A stretch of DNA of 64,000 bases from Caecitellus pseudoparvulus (GCA_965644315.1 CBFFRQ010000057.1:248001-312000), one strand, 5' to 3'. Shown: positions 11,201 through 21,849, counted from the first letter of the stretch. Notes: generated by a model not told the origin, from the sequence alone. A program made the numbers and translations.

Positions 11201-13375
11201 CACACGCCCGTGCGGGAGGGCCTCAACCTGATCCCACTGCAGTATGTGTACGTGCGCACGCGGTGGGAGCTACAGCGCTCCTACACCTCCCAAGCTGCGG
11301 CAGGTGGGCAGGAGCTAGGGGAAGGGTCAACCTCCAACCAGGCGGGAGTGCAGGGGCTTCCTGCGGATGCAGTACGGGCCGGATCCCAGGATGATGGCAG
11401 CGGTAGCCGCAGCGGGCAAGGCACCGCCGCTGCAAGTTCGGCCCACCTGGCGTCACACTACGCCACGCTGGGTCGGGGTGGGGATGGCGGCTTGGCTGCG
11501 TCAGCGCGGGCAGCTGCTGCAAGCGGAGGGGGGCAGATCGGGGGAGGGAGCTCCAACACCCCTGCCAACAAGGGCCTACTGAACATGATGGGGGCTTTGT
11601 TTGCAAGCTTTGGGCGCGGCCGGCGCCCCCCTGCCGTGCCGCAGTCCACCATCCCTGAGGAGGGAGAAGGCGGCGACCAGGGCACAGAAGGTGGCGGGGG
11701 CGGTGTGGCATTCCACCCTGCTCGTGGCTTGGGCGGCATTCACCTGTCAGGGGGATATGCCGCCACCCCACACAGGGGACTCGGGGAGCCCCCCCCACCA
11801 GAAGTGGAGAAGGGCCTCCGGGAGGATGCTGCGTCCATCGGCGGCGGCTCCGTTGCCTCCACATCCCCGGCACTGTCCGGGTTGGGCGGTGGGGACATGC
11901 GCCGTGTGGGCAGTCTGTCAGAGCTGCACGTGCCGACGGGCTCTGCGCCCCTAGTGGCGCCCCTTCCGCCACCCCCTCGTGGCGGCTGCGTGGTGCTGTC
12001 AGAAGCCTCCACCGCCAGCCACATCCTCAACTCCCACATCGTGGTGAACCCCTTCTCCCTGGGGGACCTCGCCTCGTCCATCGACAAGGCACTTTGGATG
12101 CCGGACAGGGAGCGTGCCCTGCGCCAAATGCGCGACTACCTGTATGCCACGCGCAACCCCTCGTACAAGTGGGCACGGCAAATCCTGGTGGATGTCCTGC
12201 ACTCCCGCATGTCTCACGGTGCAGGGCAGTTTGTGGAGATGGAGGCGAGTGAAATGACCACCTTCAGCCGCCGCACGACGCTGGGCGGCAGCCGGGAAGC
12301 CGACGACGCCGCCCCCGCAGCCGCGCTGCAGCAGGACGTGCACACGGTGTCTGGCTCCCCTGCCTTCACACCGGCAGCAGGCGCGCCTGAGCGAGTGCCC
12401 TCCATCACCACGCCTGGCGCCGAGCTGCTGGTGCTGGACAAGCGCGTGCTGCTGACGTCCTTCCGGGATTCTGCCCGCCGAGTCATTTTCCTGGACTGGG
12501 GTGGCACTCTCATCGAGCGGGAGGGCGCTGGGACCTACGTCAAGCACGAGTTCATCGGGCGCACTCGCCGGCGCCGCCTGCCAGCGGGGGTGGTGCAGGC
12601 TCTGACGCGCCTGGCCGCCGACCCGGGCACAGCCCTGTGGGTTGTCACGGGGCTGTCCCCCGATGTCATGGAGAGCTCCCACCTGATGGACATTCCCTCC
12701 CTCAACATCGCCGCGGAGAACGGCGCCATGGTGTCGTTCGCCCACGTGGGGCAGGCAGGCCAGCGTGTCTGGCAGCGGCATGACGGCGACGACAGTGGCT
12801 CCCCCAAGCTCTCAGCCTCAGGCGGCGAGTGGAGCAGCATCAAGGCCGTGGCCCTGGCTCTCATGCGGGAATACCAGTGGCGCGTCAATGGCGCCGTCAT
12901 CCGCACCTCCCCAACCACTGCGGTGTTTGACTTCCGCAACGCCGACCCCGAGTGGGCCCAGGCCCAGGCACGGCACTTGGTGGGGGAGCTCGCCCGGCGG
13001 CTCATCTCCCCCTTGGTGCGAGTGCACATGCGCAAAGGGCGGGTGGAGGTGGTGCTGCGTGGCGCCACGCGGCGGCAGCTGGTACAGCTGGGCTTGCAGC
13101 GGCATGCCGGCGCAGACTTCGTCATGGCCATCGGTGACGACGCGTCGGACGAGGAGATGTTCCAGGAGCTCATGCAGCAGTACGCCGGCGGAGCGGGCGC
13201 TCCTGGCAGTGCCCTGCGCTCCGTCTTCACCATCACTGTTGGCCGCAAGCGCACTGGCGCGAGGCACTTCCTGCCCGATGTGGCACACGTGCAGCTGCTG
13301 CTGGGCGGCATGGCAGAGCTGACACAGTCCATGTCAGCCAGCAACAGCGGCTCATCCTCGCTGGACGCAGAGTGA
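8231..13375 (+). CDS. TPS: CBM20 - trehalose-6-phosphate synthase-like - trehalose phosphatase-like fusion
   Basis: 1648-residue three-part protein; exons 8231-8269, 8343-8523 and 8649-13375. Residues 1 to about 105 are a starch-binding CBM20 module (GETLVVCGSAPSMGSF, LRYKYA, TIRQWEPLTGDRTV). From about 300 to 1260 lies a GT20 trehalose-6-P synthase fold (VWTHDYHMCMVPHFLAQL, EREHLLNGMLQADVIGFHTF, VREGLNLIPLQYV). From about 1345 to 1630 is a HAD phosphatase of the TPP type (GDDASDEEMF conserved). The fold is clear, but key residues differ. The GT20 motif equivalent to OtsA Arg262/Lys267 reads FDVAQRLSG, and the HAD DxD motif reads FLDWGGTL, so its second Asp is Gly. Low-complexity insertions of about 140 and 225 residues interrupt the GT20 part. 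It may be a glucan-bound regulatory pseudoenzyme rather than an active synthase. Confidence 0.9.
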
Positions 13376-13501
13376 AGCTTGCTGGATAGGCAGGGACATT
13401 TCAATGCACTTAGGCTTGTGCGATGGGTGCCGCACCATGATCGAGCCGTCAGACACCCAGCCCGCGAGCTACTGGACGCGTGATTCCGTGGCAGCCTCGC
13501 G

Positions 13502-16024
13502 ATGGCTGCTCTGCTGCGGCGTTGGGCGCGAGCGATTTCCGCATGCCCGCTTGCCCCGCCTCGCTGCACCGGTGGAAGCCGGCCGATGCCAAGCTGCTTG
13601 CAGAATCCCTGCTTCCCAAGCCACGTGCTTGCACACCTGTCCACCGCGAATTGCGAGGCTCCCCTGTCTCTGACTCAGCTGTCAAGTGCTGTGGCCGCCT
13701 GGCGCAAACAGCGCTGCCCAGCGCTAGACACCGCAACCGCCGCCGCCTGGCTGGACGCCTGCACAGCAAGGCACCACACTCCAGGCGCAATCGTGCAAGA
13801 ACTTGGTGCAGATGGTGCCTTGGAGCTTGTCGAGGGGCTGCATTGCAGTCCGGTATTGCGTCGGGGCCGTGGTCGGGCGGGGCTTCACCGCGTCACAGCA
13901 TTGTTGCAAGCCAGCCTTCACGCTGACAGTGCCGACGCCTTGCACCAAGTGCGGGCACTGCGCCTAGCAGCCACACTAGGGCGAGAACCTGGCGCTAGTG
14001 TTGCTTCGCGGCAGGCGGTGGAGGCGCTGCTGGCCAGTGTTCCGTCGCTGCCGCCGGGTGCCTGTATGGACCTGTTCGCAGCGCTGGCGCACTCGCGAAA
14101 GCTGCATTCACGGTCAATCGGCGCGATCTTCGATCGGTTAGCTGTGGCCCTGCGTGCCTCTGATCAGGGCACGGGGCCTGCTACCGCTGCTCAGGCAGCG
14201 GATTTCCTCAAGGCTGCAGCCATGTTTGGCACGCCAGTGCCAGCGTCGTTGGTGCAGGCAGTGGGGGCGCACTTCTTGCTCCACTTGCCTGAGGACAACT
14301 GCCACCGCCGCTTGGAGCTGCTGGGCCCTACACTCAAGGCATGTGCCGAGCTGGGTGCCCTGCCGCCCGGCATGGTGCCATCCGCCATGGCAGCTGTGGC
14401 TCAAGTGGTCCGTTGTGGGGCCGCAGCTGACGAGTCACAGCCCCTTGCAGCCCTTGCAGACGCAGCTGTGGGGCTTGCCTTGGCTTTTGTGCCGTCACCT
14501 TACCCTGCTCACCCAGCCCCAGCCGCCGAGCAAAGCGTTGGCGAAGGTACGGCGCCAAATCAAGGGGTTCCGGAACACCCCCCCCCAACATGGTCTGTGC
14601 GGCAGTTTCCTGCACTCTCTTTGGACGAGGTGGGAGGCAGTGCGGCTTCTCCTGTGCCTGTGGATGCTGCGTCCAGGGAGACCCCCGCTCCACACATTCA
14701 CCCGCTGGTGTCTGGGCTGCCCGCAACTGCATGCAGTGCAGACCAGGGGGTTCTCAGCTTGCTTGAAGCTACCTGGGTGTACGCAGCCAAGTGTCAGAAC
14801 CTGGGCAGCGCAGACGCCCGCCGTTTGCTGTTCAGCGCAGCCATCGCGGCACCAGGCACCATAGCCCTGCTCGCAGGAGGAGGCAAGGCGACGAGGCTGG
14901 ACGCGGAGCTTCCCTCCCACCCGCCTTTCCTCCAGAGAGCTGCTCATGGTGCCGCACATAGCATGGGAGTCGAAGCCTCCCTGCGCAAGCTTCAAGGCTT
15001 GGGCGCCTTGCGGGCTGGAGACACGGTGGAAGCTTGGCGAGGGGCCGTGTTCGGCCGCCCGCCCGCAGAGTCCCCGCACAGCAGGTGCCAAGCCCAGTGC
15101 GCTTTCCAGCTAGCCACCCTCCTGCGCAAACTGCACAAGTACCAGGTCCAGCGCGACTTCGGCCAGCCGCCTTTGAACATGCGGGCTCCTGTACGCTGCA
15201 GCTGGGCATTGCCTGACGTCCCCGCCGTCGCGGACATTGCTCTGCCTGTGCCCCGTGTGGTGATCATGGTGGATGGGCCACAAGCATTCACCTGTACGCC
15301 ATATGCATGGATGCTGACCATGGCGTGGACAGCTGCAGCCGTGCGCGAGCGCCTGCTGCCCACCTCCGCCCTGGAAGCACACATCCAGGGCGCGGGGTCT
15401 GGGGAGGATGCGCCCCCCTCAGCAATCTCGCCCAAAGCTGGTGCCGTGTCACGGGCCCTGCACCAGGAGTGGGCAAGGCGAGCCCCCCTCTCTCTGCAGT
15501 ACACCTCGTGGCAGGCAGTGTTCCAAGGTGGCAGCGACTCCCTGTGCCCAGCACCGGGGAGCATGGGGCGCGGGGGGGTGCGCCCTGAACAGCACTGGGC
15601 CCCTCCACATCCACCTCTGCCCCTGGTGGATCACATGACTGCAGCAGACCGGGGTGTGCGCTTGATTTACGATGCCACTCGCATGCACCAACAACAAGTG
15701 CCCGTGGCAGACCTCTTGTCATCAGTGGGCATGCCATTCAATGTGGACTTCTTCATGCGGGGCCCCTTGGCTGGGCTGCTGTTGAAGCGGCGGGGAGACA
15801 ACGCACCGCCACCTGCTGCGTTCGCGTCCCAGCACCTACCCCTGCTGCTGTCTCCTACTGCCATCGCACAACACCGGCTGATGGAAGCCGCGGGCTGGAG
15901 GGTGCTCCGTGTCCCTCTTTGGGTGGTGGCCTCACACTTGGCCATCGGGCCACGAGCTGCCGCCGCGTTTGTGCAGGACACGGTGCTGCCAACTGTGCAG
16001 GCACTCGTGCAGGAAACGGCCTGA
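13502..16024 (+). CDS. RAP-domain protein, probable organellar RNA-binding factor
   Basis: Single-exon protein of 840 residues. The N terminus MAALLRRWARAISACPLAPP is basic and Ala-rich, typical of mitochondrial targeting. Residues 60-560 are Ala/Leu-rich helical repeats without a clear consensus, as in FASTK/RAP and OPR-like proteins. A C-terminal RAP domain is recognised in two blocks: PRVVIMVDGPQAF near 584, and LLLKRRGD followed by HRLMEAAGWRVLRVPLWV near 760-805. About 170 residues separate the blocks, an insertion inside a domain that is usually around 60 residues long. RAP proteins of this layout act in organellar rRNA or mRNA processing; that role is inferred from the family. It ends 32 bp from the convergent WD40 gene. 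Confidence 0.75.
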   Translation: MAALLRRWARAISACPLAPPRCTGGSRPMPSCLQNPCFPSHVLAHLSTANCEAPLSLTQLSSAVAAWRKQRCPALDTATAAAWLDACTARHHTPGAIVQELGADGALELVEGLHCSPVLRRGRGRAGLHRVTALLQASLHADSADALHQVRALRLAATLGREPGASVASRQAVEALLASVPSLPPGACMDLFAALAHSRKLHSRSIGAIFDRLAVALRASDQGTGPATAAQAADFLKAAAMFGTPVPASLVQAVGAHFLLHLPEDNCHRRLELLGPTLKACAELGALPPGMVPSAMAAVAQVVRCGAAADESQPLAALADAAVGLALAFVPSPYPAHPAPAAEQSVGEGTAPNQGVPEHPPPTWSVRQFPALSLDEVGGSAASPVPVDAASRETPAPHIHPLVSGLPATACSADQGVLSLLEATWVYAAKCQNLGSADARRLLFSAAIAAPGTIALLAGGGKATRLDAELPSHPPFLQRAAHGAAHSMGVEASLRKLQGLGALRAGDTVEAWRGAVFGRPPAESPHSRCQAQCAFQLATLLRKLHKYQVQRDFGQPPLNMRAPVRCSWALPDVPAVADIALPVPRVVIMVDGPQAFTCTPYAWMLTMAWTAAAVRERLLPTSALEAHIQGAGSGEDAPPSAISPKAGAVSRALHQEWARRAPLSLQYTSWQAVFQGGSDSLCPAPGSMGRGGVRPEQHWAPPHPPLPLVDHMTAADRGVRLIYDATRMHQQQVPVADLLSSVGMPFNVDFFMRGPLAGLLLKRRGDNAPPPAAFASQHLPLLLSPTAIAQHRLMEAAGWRVLRVPLWVVASHLAIGPRAAAAFVQDTVLPTVQALVQETA

Positions 16025-16056
16025 GAGGGGCGCACGTGCTGCGCACACGCAATGCA

Positions 16057-17688
16057 TTACACGCCCTCTTTGCCTTCTCCCTGGGCGCTCGCTCGCCGAG
16101 CGCGCACTGCCGCGAGTCCGGAGCCGCCCACGATTGAAGACCGCGTACCGTAGTCGTCCCCTGCCTTGGACTCAGCCACGCCACCGTCATCCCCTTGATC
16201 CTCTCCATCATCCCCATCATCCATGTGCCCTCCAGCGAGCGCTGCCATGGCACGGTCGGCCATGCCATCGCCTGCGCCGGCTGCAGCAGCTGCTGAGACG
16301 GGAGCAGTGCTGTCTGCTGCCCCAGCCATTGCTGCTGCGTGGTGTGGGGTCAGCGACGAAGGAGGCAGGGGTGTGTGGGAACCCTCCGGCACCCCCCCCT
16401 CGTGCAGGATGCTTGGGATAGGCCGCGCTCCCATCTCGATGGTGTACAGGTAGATGGACTCAAATGCACCTGCCACTGCAATAAGGTTCCCCTCCGTGGC
16501 CACGGCGAAGACTGATCCAGGCAGACCCAGGATGGCGCCAACGAGCGGATGCCCAGAGCCCTCAGCTCCGTCAAACACCTTCACACAGTTGCTACCAGAA
16601 CCCCCCGCGACGATGAACGCGCCCTCAGCATCGGAGCTAAAGGCCGCACCGTACACAAGACCATTGGGAGCACGGCTCTGGTACTTGCCGAGCGTGGAGT
16701 GTGCGTCTGACGCAGTGGCGCTGCCATTGAAGTCGCAGGTGGCCAGGCGCTTGCGGGCGCCCAGGTCCCACACCTCCAGGGGGTCTTCTGGGCGCCAAGA
16801 GCCCGCCAGGACGCGGCTGCCCCGCACGTCCAGCGCGTCGCCAGCGATGTGGGGGCCGAACATCTTGCCTTCCGCCTTGCCGCTGCGAGTGTCCCAGATG
16901 CGGACCGTGTTGTCCCAGCCCCCCGTCAAGAGGGTGTGGGCGTCCCCAGGCACCCAGCACGACGCAAAGATGCGGTTGGAGTGCCCAGCTGATGCGGCCA
17001 GCACAGTGCTGCCCATGGTCGCGAGGGGCTCCTTGGTGCTCTCGTCGTACACCCGCACCATGCGATCACGGCCAGCTGTGGCGAAGTGGCTACCGTCAGG
17101 TGAGTACGCTACGGTCAGCACGCTGTTCTCAGGCTCGGTGAAGTGGTGCAGGCGTTTTTGGCCAGGGTAGTGCCAGTGTGTTACGTTGCCTTCACCGTCT
17201 GTGTGTGTGAGGGGGGGGAGGCATGCTTGTTGGAGTGCCTCGCCTGATGCATGGCCTCGGTGCGACAGCAGCAGGTCCATTCACACTCACCTCCCGTGAG
17301 CAGGACATTCTTTGTCGGCAGCTCAGCGGCTGTGGGGCGAAATCGAAGCCCCGTACATGACATGGCATCGGGGGAAGCTGTCCCAAGGCGGTAGGTTGCG
17401 GCCCCCGTCTTGGTGTTGAAGAACTGCAAACGCCAGGAAGCACGCCGCCCGTTCATCAAGCCAGCATCAGACAGGCGCACCACGCCAGGGAAGGCTCACC
17501 TTCACGGTTCCATCGTCGCACCCAGCAGCGAGAAGAGCGCCACCTTCAGTAAAGCGCAACGACATGACATTGCAGCCGATGTCTCTGAGGCAAGCGGGGG
17601 CAGCTGTGTGGCGAGGTCTGGCATCGCGCCGCAAGGGAGGCGTTTTGCGGGCTTACTCGATGTGGAATTCCTTCGAAATCAGTGCCAT
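16057..17688 (-). CDS. WD40-repeat protein
   Basis: 463-residue beta-propeller protein. Four exons: 17688-17657, 17584-17500, 17423-17291 and 17198-16057. The joins give a smooth N terminus (MALISKEFHIEDIGCNVMSL, then CDDGTVKFFNTKTGAATYRL). At least six WD-like blades are visible: DDGTVKFFNTKTG, NVTHWHYPGQKRL, RDRMVRVYDESTKEPLA, WDNTVRIWDTRSGKA, DPLEVWDLGARKRLA and NCVKVFDGAEG. After about residue 355 the chain becomes a Gly/Ala- and Asp/Gly-rich disordered tail ending in EGKEGV. No enzymatic domain is attached and no family name is certain; a scaffold role is the default expectation for a free propeller. Confidence 0.9.
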
Positions 17689-17969
17689 GATGAGAGGCAG
17701 GGGGTGGGGTGCCAGACGACAGACCACAATTGAACTTGGACCTCACAACAGCGCGTCTTGCTCGCGGAACTTCTGCTCGCCTCTCGATGTGTGCGGGCTT
17801 GCCTGTGCCAGTGCCGACAGGGGAAACGGGCGTGAAACGCAACGGCGGTAGTGGAAGCCTTGGGTCCGGAAAAATGCTTCGGGCCTTGACATGCAATGTA
17901 GCTGCGCGTGATGGACAAGAAGTATCTTTATTTTGAGTGCAGCACGGTGCAGGGGAGCCGCTGCCCCTT

Positions 17970-18914
17970 CTAGCGGCTACCGCCTGCCGCAACGGAGCTG
18001 CGTATACTGGACAGCAATGCCTTCGAGTACCAGACGTGAAAGCCCACAATACTCATAAGCATGCGCTCCTCCAGACTCAAGTTTTCCCCGGGATCCTGAC
18101 TGGCCTTGGCAAGGGCGCTCTGTCGCACCAGCGCAGAGCCAAACAGCACCTGAACGTGCTGAGCTGCCGCGTCAGACAGCGGGTCTGAGGCTGCCCGCCA
18201 CTCCTCTGGCACCACACGCTGCCCATTTGCATGCTGCAGGCCAACCCAAGTACGTGTGGCACCTTTCGAGATCTCCTCCCTGGCTGCCAGTAGCACCTGC
18301 TCCGGACGTGACTGCAAAACTTCGAAGCCTCGCCAGCGATCACCGCGATCAAATGCCATGGACTTGAGCGCCTCCGCAGAACTGCGAGCGCCAAGCATCG
18401 ACAGCAACACAGCCTCTACCTTGAAGAGCTGGGTGCCGAACAACATGCCGGCCAAGGCAGGGCCGGGGCTAGCGCTGAACGTGGCGCCAGGCGGGCAAGC
18501 GGCAACAACATCCCCCAGGCGAGCTGAGAAGCCGAAGCAGTCAGTATAGTAGCTTGCCCCCTCCATCAGCACACCATTCCCCAGCATGGCCCACTGGGGA
18601 AGAGGCACATTGCCCACTTCTCCGGGTGCCCCCTCCCACACTGCAGCTGTTGGCGTGGTGGTGGTCGCGGCCGACCCAAGCTTATCTTCGTCTCGCTGCT
18701 TTTCGTGCGCGCTGCACATGCCGCGAGTGATCCCAGCCACGGAAAATGCTTGAACACAGGCGCTCAATGCCATGCTGCGTCGAAATGCCACGGTTGACTT
18801 CTGCTGCACCCCTGAGTGGCGCAGCCAGGTGCTTGCAATACATCTGCTTGCGGAAAAAGCACATTCCGCAGGTTTCCGAGCGCCGCGGCGCAAGCCACCT
18901 GCAACTGCCAGCAT
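17970..18914 (-). CDS. Unknown protein with probable mitochondrial presequence
   Basis: Intact 314-residue single-exon frame, not assigned to a family. The N terminus (MLAVAGGLRRGARKPAECAF) is basic and free of acidic residues, suggesting import into mitochondria. Residues 65-90 are Thr/Ala low complexity. A globular region follows (YYTDCFGFSARLGDVVAACP, then LFKVEAVLLSMLGARSSAEA, RWRGFEVLQSRPEQVLLAAR, TRTWVGLQ), ending in a helix, GFHVWYSKALLSSI. The globular part faintly recalls DUF2867-type proteins in its order of strands and helices, but I would not assign it. The 281-bp gap to the WD40 start and the 175-bp gap to the S9A stop fit a separate gene on the same strand. Confidence 0.65.
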   Translation of the reverse strand: MLAVAGGLRRGARKPAECAFSASRCIASTWLRHSGVQQKSTVAFRRSMALSACVQAFSVAGITRGMCSAHEKQRDEDKLGSAATTTTPTAAVWEGAPGEVGNVPLPQWAMLGNGVLMEGASYYTDCFGFSARLGDVVAACPPGATFSASPGPALAGMLFGTQLFKVEAVLLSMLGARSSAEALKSMAFDRGDRWRGFEVLQSRPEQVLLAAREEISKGATRTWVGLQHANGQRVVPEEWRAASDPLSDAAAQHVQVLFGSALVRQSALAKASQDPGENLSLEERMLMSIVGFHVWYSKALLSSIRSSVAAGGSR

Positions 18915-19089
18915 GACGCTTCAGCGCAATTTCCTGAAAAGTAAAAAACTGTATGGTCATGTATGCCCTGGTTTTCGCACCTTTGCAGAGTTGCGTGTGA
19001 GTGATTTGGCAGCGCAGCACAAGTGCTGCAAACCGCAGCCACGTGCGCAACTCCCAATGGGCGTGCCACTCTGAAGCATGCTTCGAAGC

Positions 19090-21636
19090 CTAGCGCAAGG
19101 GCAGTCCCACTGCCTGATGAGCAAAGGCAAGCTCCTGGGCAGCCGCAGTCGCATCAGCATGCCACCCCCCTTCGCCATGGTGTCCGCCATCTCGGGCGAT
19201 GTTGAGCTGGATGATTTGCTGGGAGGGGGGCGCCGTGGTCAAGTCCACCGGCACATCGCACGCCTCACCCAGTCCCTGTGCCAGACGATACTTTGCGGCC
19301 TCCCACGAACTCACGAAAGGGATGCTCGACACTGTGCCGGAATCGTTCGGCATCCATACACGAGCCGGCGCTGGGCGGTGAAAAGCGGTGGGTGAGTGTG
19401 CCTGCCCGCCGCGCAGAGCGGTGACGAAGGACAGCTGGTGCCATGCCGGGGTTCGGGGATCATGCAGAGCCCCTGTCACATGGAAATGCGTGGGGGAAGG
19501 GCTCGCTGGTTGGTCTGCCTGCAGCCGCCGCAGCACTGTTGTGAGTGGACAGTACTCATGGATCAAGGCGCGTGTACCAGGAGGGGCATCTGCCAAGGGG
19601 TCTCCCCACTCCGTGTACTCAGGCACAGTGAGGGGTAGGGAGGGGTCTGACATGGCCCCCAGCACATCCAGGAAGGGGGCGGAGAGAATGACGCCTGCTA
19701 CGGGGTGTGGCTGGTGCGGTGGTGGGCTCTGCAGTGCCAGCCATGCCGCGGGTAGCCCGCCGGCGCTGTGCCCTTTAAGTACTGTCAGATGGGGGGCAGA
19801 GAGCTTATCTCTATGCATGGACTGCACAGCATCTCGCAAGTCCTCCATCGTGTTCAGCTTCTGCAGCTGGCGTCCTGAGTGGTACCAAGCTCGGCCGCGC
19901 TCCCCCCCTCCACGTGCGTGCACAAACGCCACAATCCAGCCGCGCAGCAACCAAGGCATCAAAGCAGGGTCCAAGTGGCTGTCCAAACATGTGCCATACG
20001 CCCCATACACTTGCACCAACATGGGGGCGTGGCTCGCTGAGCCGGCCGCATCCAGCACGCCAGTGCGCCCCACAAGTGTCACAGGTACAGCCACACCAGG
20101 GTCATGGGAGCTTGGCGCATGCAGTTGGCGGGATGTAAGGGCAAAGGCTTCAGATTCGCTTTGCACAAAGCCATCTGAGGTCCAGGTGGAGGGCACTGGA
20201 AGTGGCCGGGTGTGCAGCGTCTGCACATCCGGACTGCTCCCGCCCTCCTCAGGAAGGGACACCTGCACGGACCGCTCTGGCAGGTGGGGAGCAGAGACAT
20301 GCACGAGGCTAGCATGTGCCGAGTAGTCTAGGTTTCCTCCCGGCGTCAAGGCGCCTGTCGTCCCCAGGTCCACCTTGCTCAAACTCACGCCAAGCTCTCC
20401 GCCCACGTGAGGCCGAGTCCAAGGTCCACAACGCAGCTCAGGCGAAGCGGAGCTCAGTCGGCGCCCATACACGAACATGCCGAATTCACTCACATCCACG
20501 TCTTCAACTTCAAAATCCTCATCTGGGCCCAACACTGTGAACCAGTTGGCCCAATCTAGCAGTCGACGAGCCTCGACATCCTCTGGTTCAGCTCGTGGAC
20601 CCGGCGCCTCGATGCCAAGGACATGGTATGTACCAGAACCCCCCACATTGCAAATGGCAAGGAGGTGCCCGTGGGCGTGCTCGATGAAATATTGCACTCC
20701 TGCTTGGCGAGGTGGAAGTGGCAGCAGCGGCCGGCTCGGCCCTGCTGTGAGCCATACTTGGGACTCCAGGCGGCTGTTGGAGTTCAGCGTCACAAAGGAG
20801 CCGTCCTTCGTCCTGGTGACATCCAAGAATAAGCCAGCGTCTGGCTCCCGCAGCACGGGCTCCGGCGCAGGTTGCTGGTGTTGCGCATGCCACTCAAGAA
20901 CTGTGCAGGCACGCCCCAGTTCGTCCAACCTCGTGTACAGAAAGGGGGGAATACCACAGCTCCTGCTATCACCAATGCTGTCAACCTCGTGAGGCAACCA
21001 CGCCATGTTACTGACGCGAGGTAGGACCAGGAGAGACTGACTCTCCCCTGCTCTGCGAATGTGCAGATCGAAGGACTCGTCACCCGTGACGTCCACTGTG
21101 AAACCGATGAAGCCATGGCACGGCGACACCTTGAAATTACCAATGTGAGCATAGTTTGTATCTTGCGCAAGTTTCCCCTCGTCCAGCAGCAGGGTCAGGT
21201 GGGCCCCTGTCAGCTTGTCCGGCACCACAGCTTGTTGGCCTGCCGGGCACGCGCTGGCTTGGGCACGCAAGTACAACGACCCTGCGCCATCACTTGAGCG
21301 GGAGGAAGTGTATAGGTACGGTCCATGCCTTTCAGCCAGCTCAGTCACGCCGTCTTCCTCAGCACACTGTTGCAGCTCGCTCAACAGCCTTTTCTCTAGG
21401 CTTGTGCCAGCTCTTCGTGCGAAGAGGCCCCTTTCCCTTTGCAGCGCTTTCTGAGTCCAGTGGCTCCTCAGATTCCTCTGTCTCTTTACGAATGGAGGCT
21501 CATAGCAATTGTCTCGTGGGCTAGGAAGCTCTGGGGCACGCGTGGTGCTGAACGGGCGCAGAATGAGCGGCGCGTCACAAGCAAGCAATTTCCGCAGCGC
21601 ACTCCGCGCATTTCCTGTCGAGAAGGCGCGCAGCAT
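19090..21636 (-). CDS. S9A serine peptidase (oligopeptidase B / prolyl oligopeptidase family)
   Basis: 848-residue single-exon serine peptidase that cleaves short peptides inside a beta-propeller-gated cavity. The alpha/beta-hydrolase half holds the full triad: Ser in KGHSAGGLPA near 622, Asp in TGALHDPRTPAWHQL near 725, and His in ARDGGHHGEGG near 818. QVYGAYGT and FVHARGGGERGRAWYHSG are typical of oligopeptidase B and PREPL. The N-terminal half is the propeller, seen as repeated strands around DESFDLHIRRAG and GGSGTYHVLGIEAP. Residues 1-35 (MLRAFSTGNARSALRKLLAC) look like a mitochondrial presequence. Peptide specificity cannot be read from the sequence. The length is somewhat above the typical 700-750 because of the presequence and loops. 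Confidence 0.92.
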   Translation of the reverse strand: MLRAFSTGNARSALRKLLACDAPLILRPFSTTRAPELPSPRDNCYEPPFVKRQRNLRSHWTQKALQRERGLFARRAGTSLEKRLLSELQQCAEEDGVTELAERHGPYLYTSSRSSDGAGSLYLRAQASACPAGQQAVVPDKLTGAHLTLLLDEGKLAQDTNYAHIGNFKVSPCHGFIGFTVDVTGDESFDLHIRRAGESQSLLVLPRVSNMAWLPHEVDSIGDSRSCGIPPFLYTRLDELGRACTVLEWHAQHQQPAPEPVLREPDAGLFLDVTRTKDGSFVTLNSNSRLESQVWLTAGPSRPLLPLPPRQAGVQYFIEHAHGHLLAICNVGGSGTYHVLGIEAPGPRAEPEDVEARRLLDWANWFTVLGPDEDFEVEDVDVSEFGMFVYGRRLSSASPELRCGPWTRPHVGGELGVSLSKVDLGTTGALTPGGNLDYSAHASLVHVSAPHLPERSVQVSLPEEGGSSPDVQTLHTRPLPVPSTWTSDGFVQSESEAFALTSRQLHAPSSHDPGVAVPVTLVGRTGVLDAAGSASHAPMLVQVYGAYGTCLDSHLDPALMPWLLRGWIVAFVHARGGGERGRAWYHSGRQLQKLNTMEDLRDAVQSMHRDKLSAPHLTVLKGHSAGGLPAAWLALQSPPPHQPHPVAGVILSAPFLDVLGAMSDPSLPLTVPEYTEWGDPLADAPPGTRALIHEYCPLTTVLRRLQADQPASPSPTHFHVTGALHDPRTPAWHQLSFVTALRGGQAHSPTAFHRPAPARVWMPNDSGTVSSIPFVSSWEAAKYRLAQGLGEACDVPVDLTTAPPSQQIIQLNIARDGGHHGEGGWHADATAAAQELAFAHQAVGLPLR

Positions 21637-21849
21637 CGTGACAGATTATGTGGGAGTGGATTTCCATCAAGTTCTCCTCCTGCAGTTCCTTGTTTCCTCA
21701 GGATTGGATTACGGGGGCCGGTGCGGTGTATGACCGCGAGTGGCTCCTGCGGCGCAGCAGCGCGGCAGTGAATGCATGTGGACAGTTGTCGGGCGAGACC
21801 CACCGCTATGGAAGACGACAGGGGCGACCGGCGTGCGCCAGGCACACAC

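Noticed and set aside
16057-17688. Naming the WD40 protein a coronin
   Set aside because: No coronin N-terminal signature, extension or coiled coil; only generic WD40 blades are visible.
17970-18914. Assigning DUF2867 to the 314-residue protein
   Set aside because: The similarity is only a loose order of hydrophobic segments; no diagnostic motif is seen.
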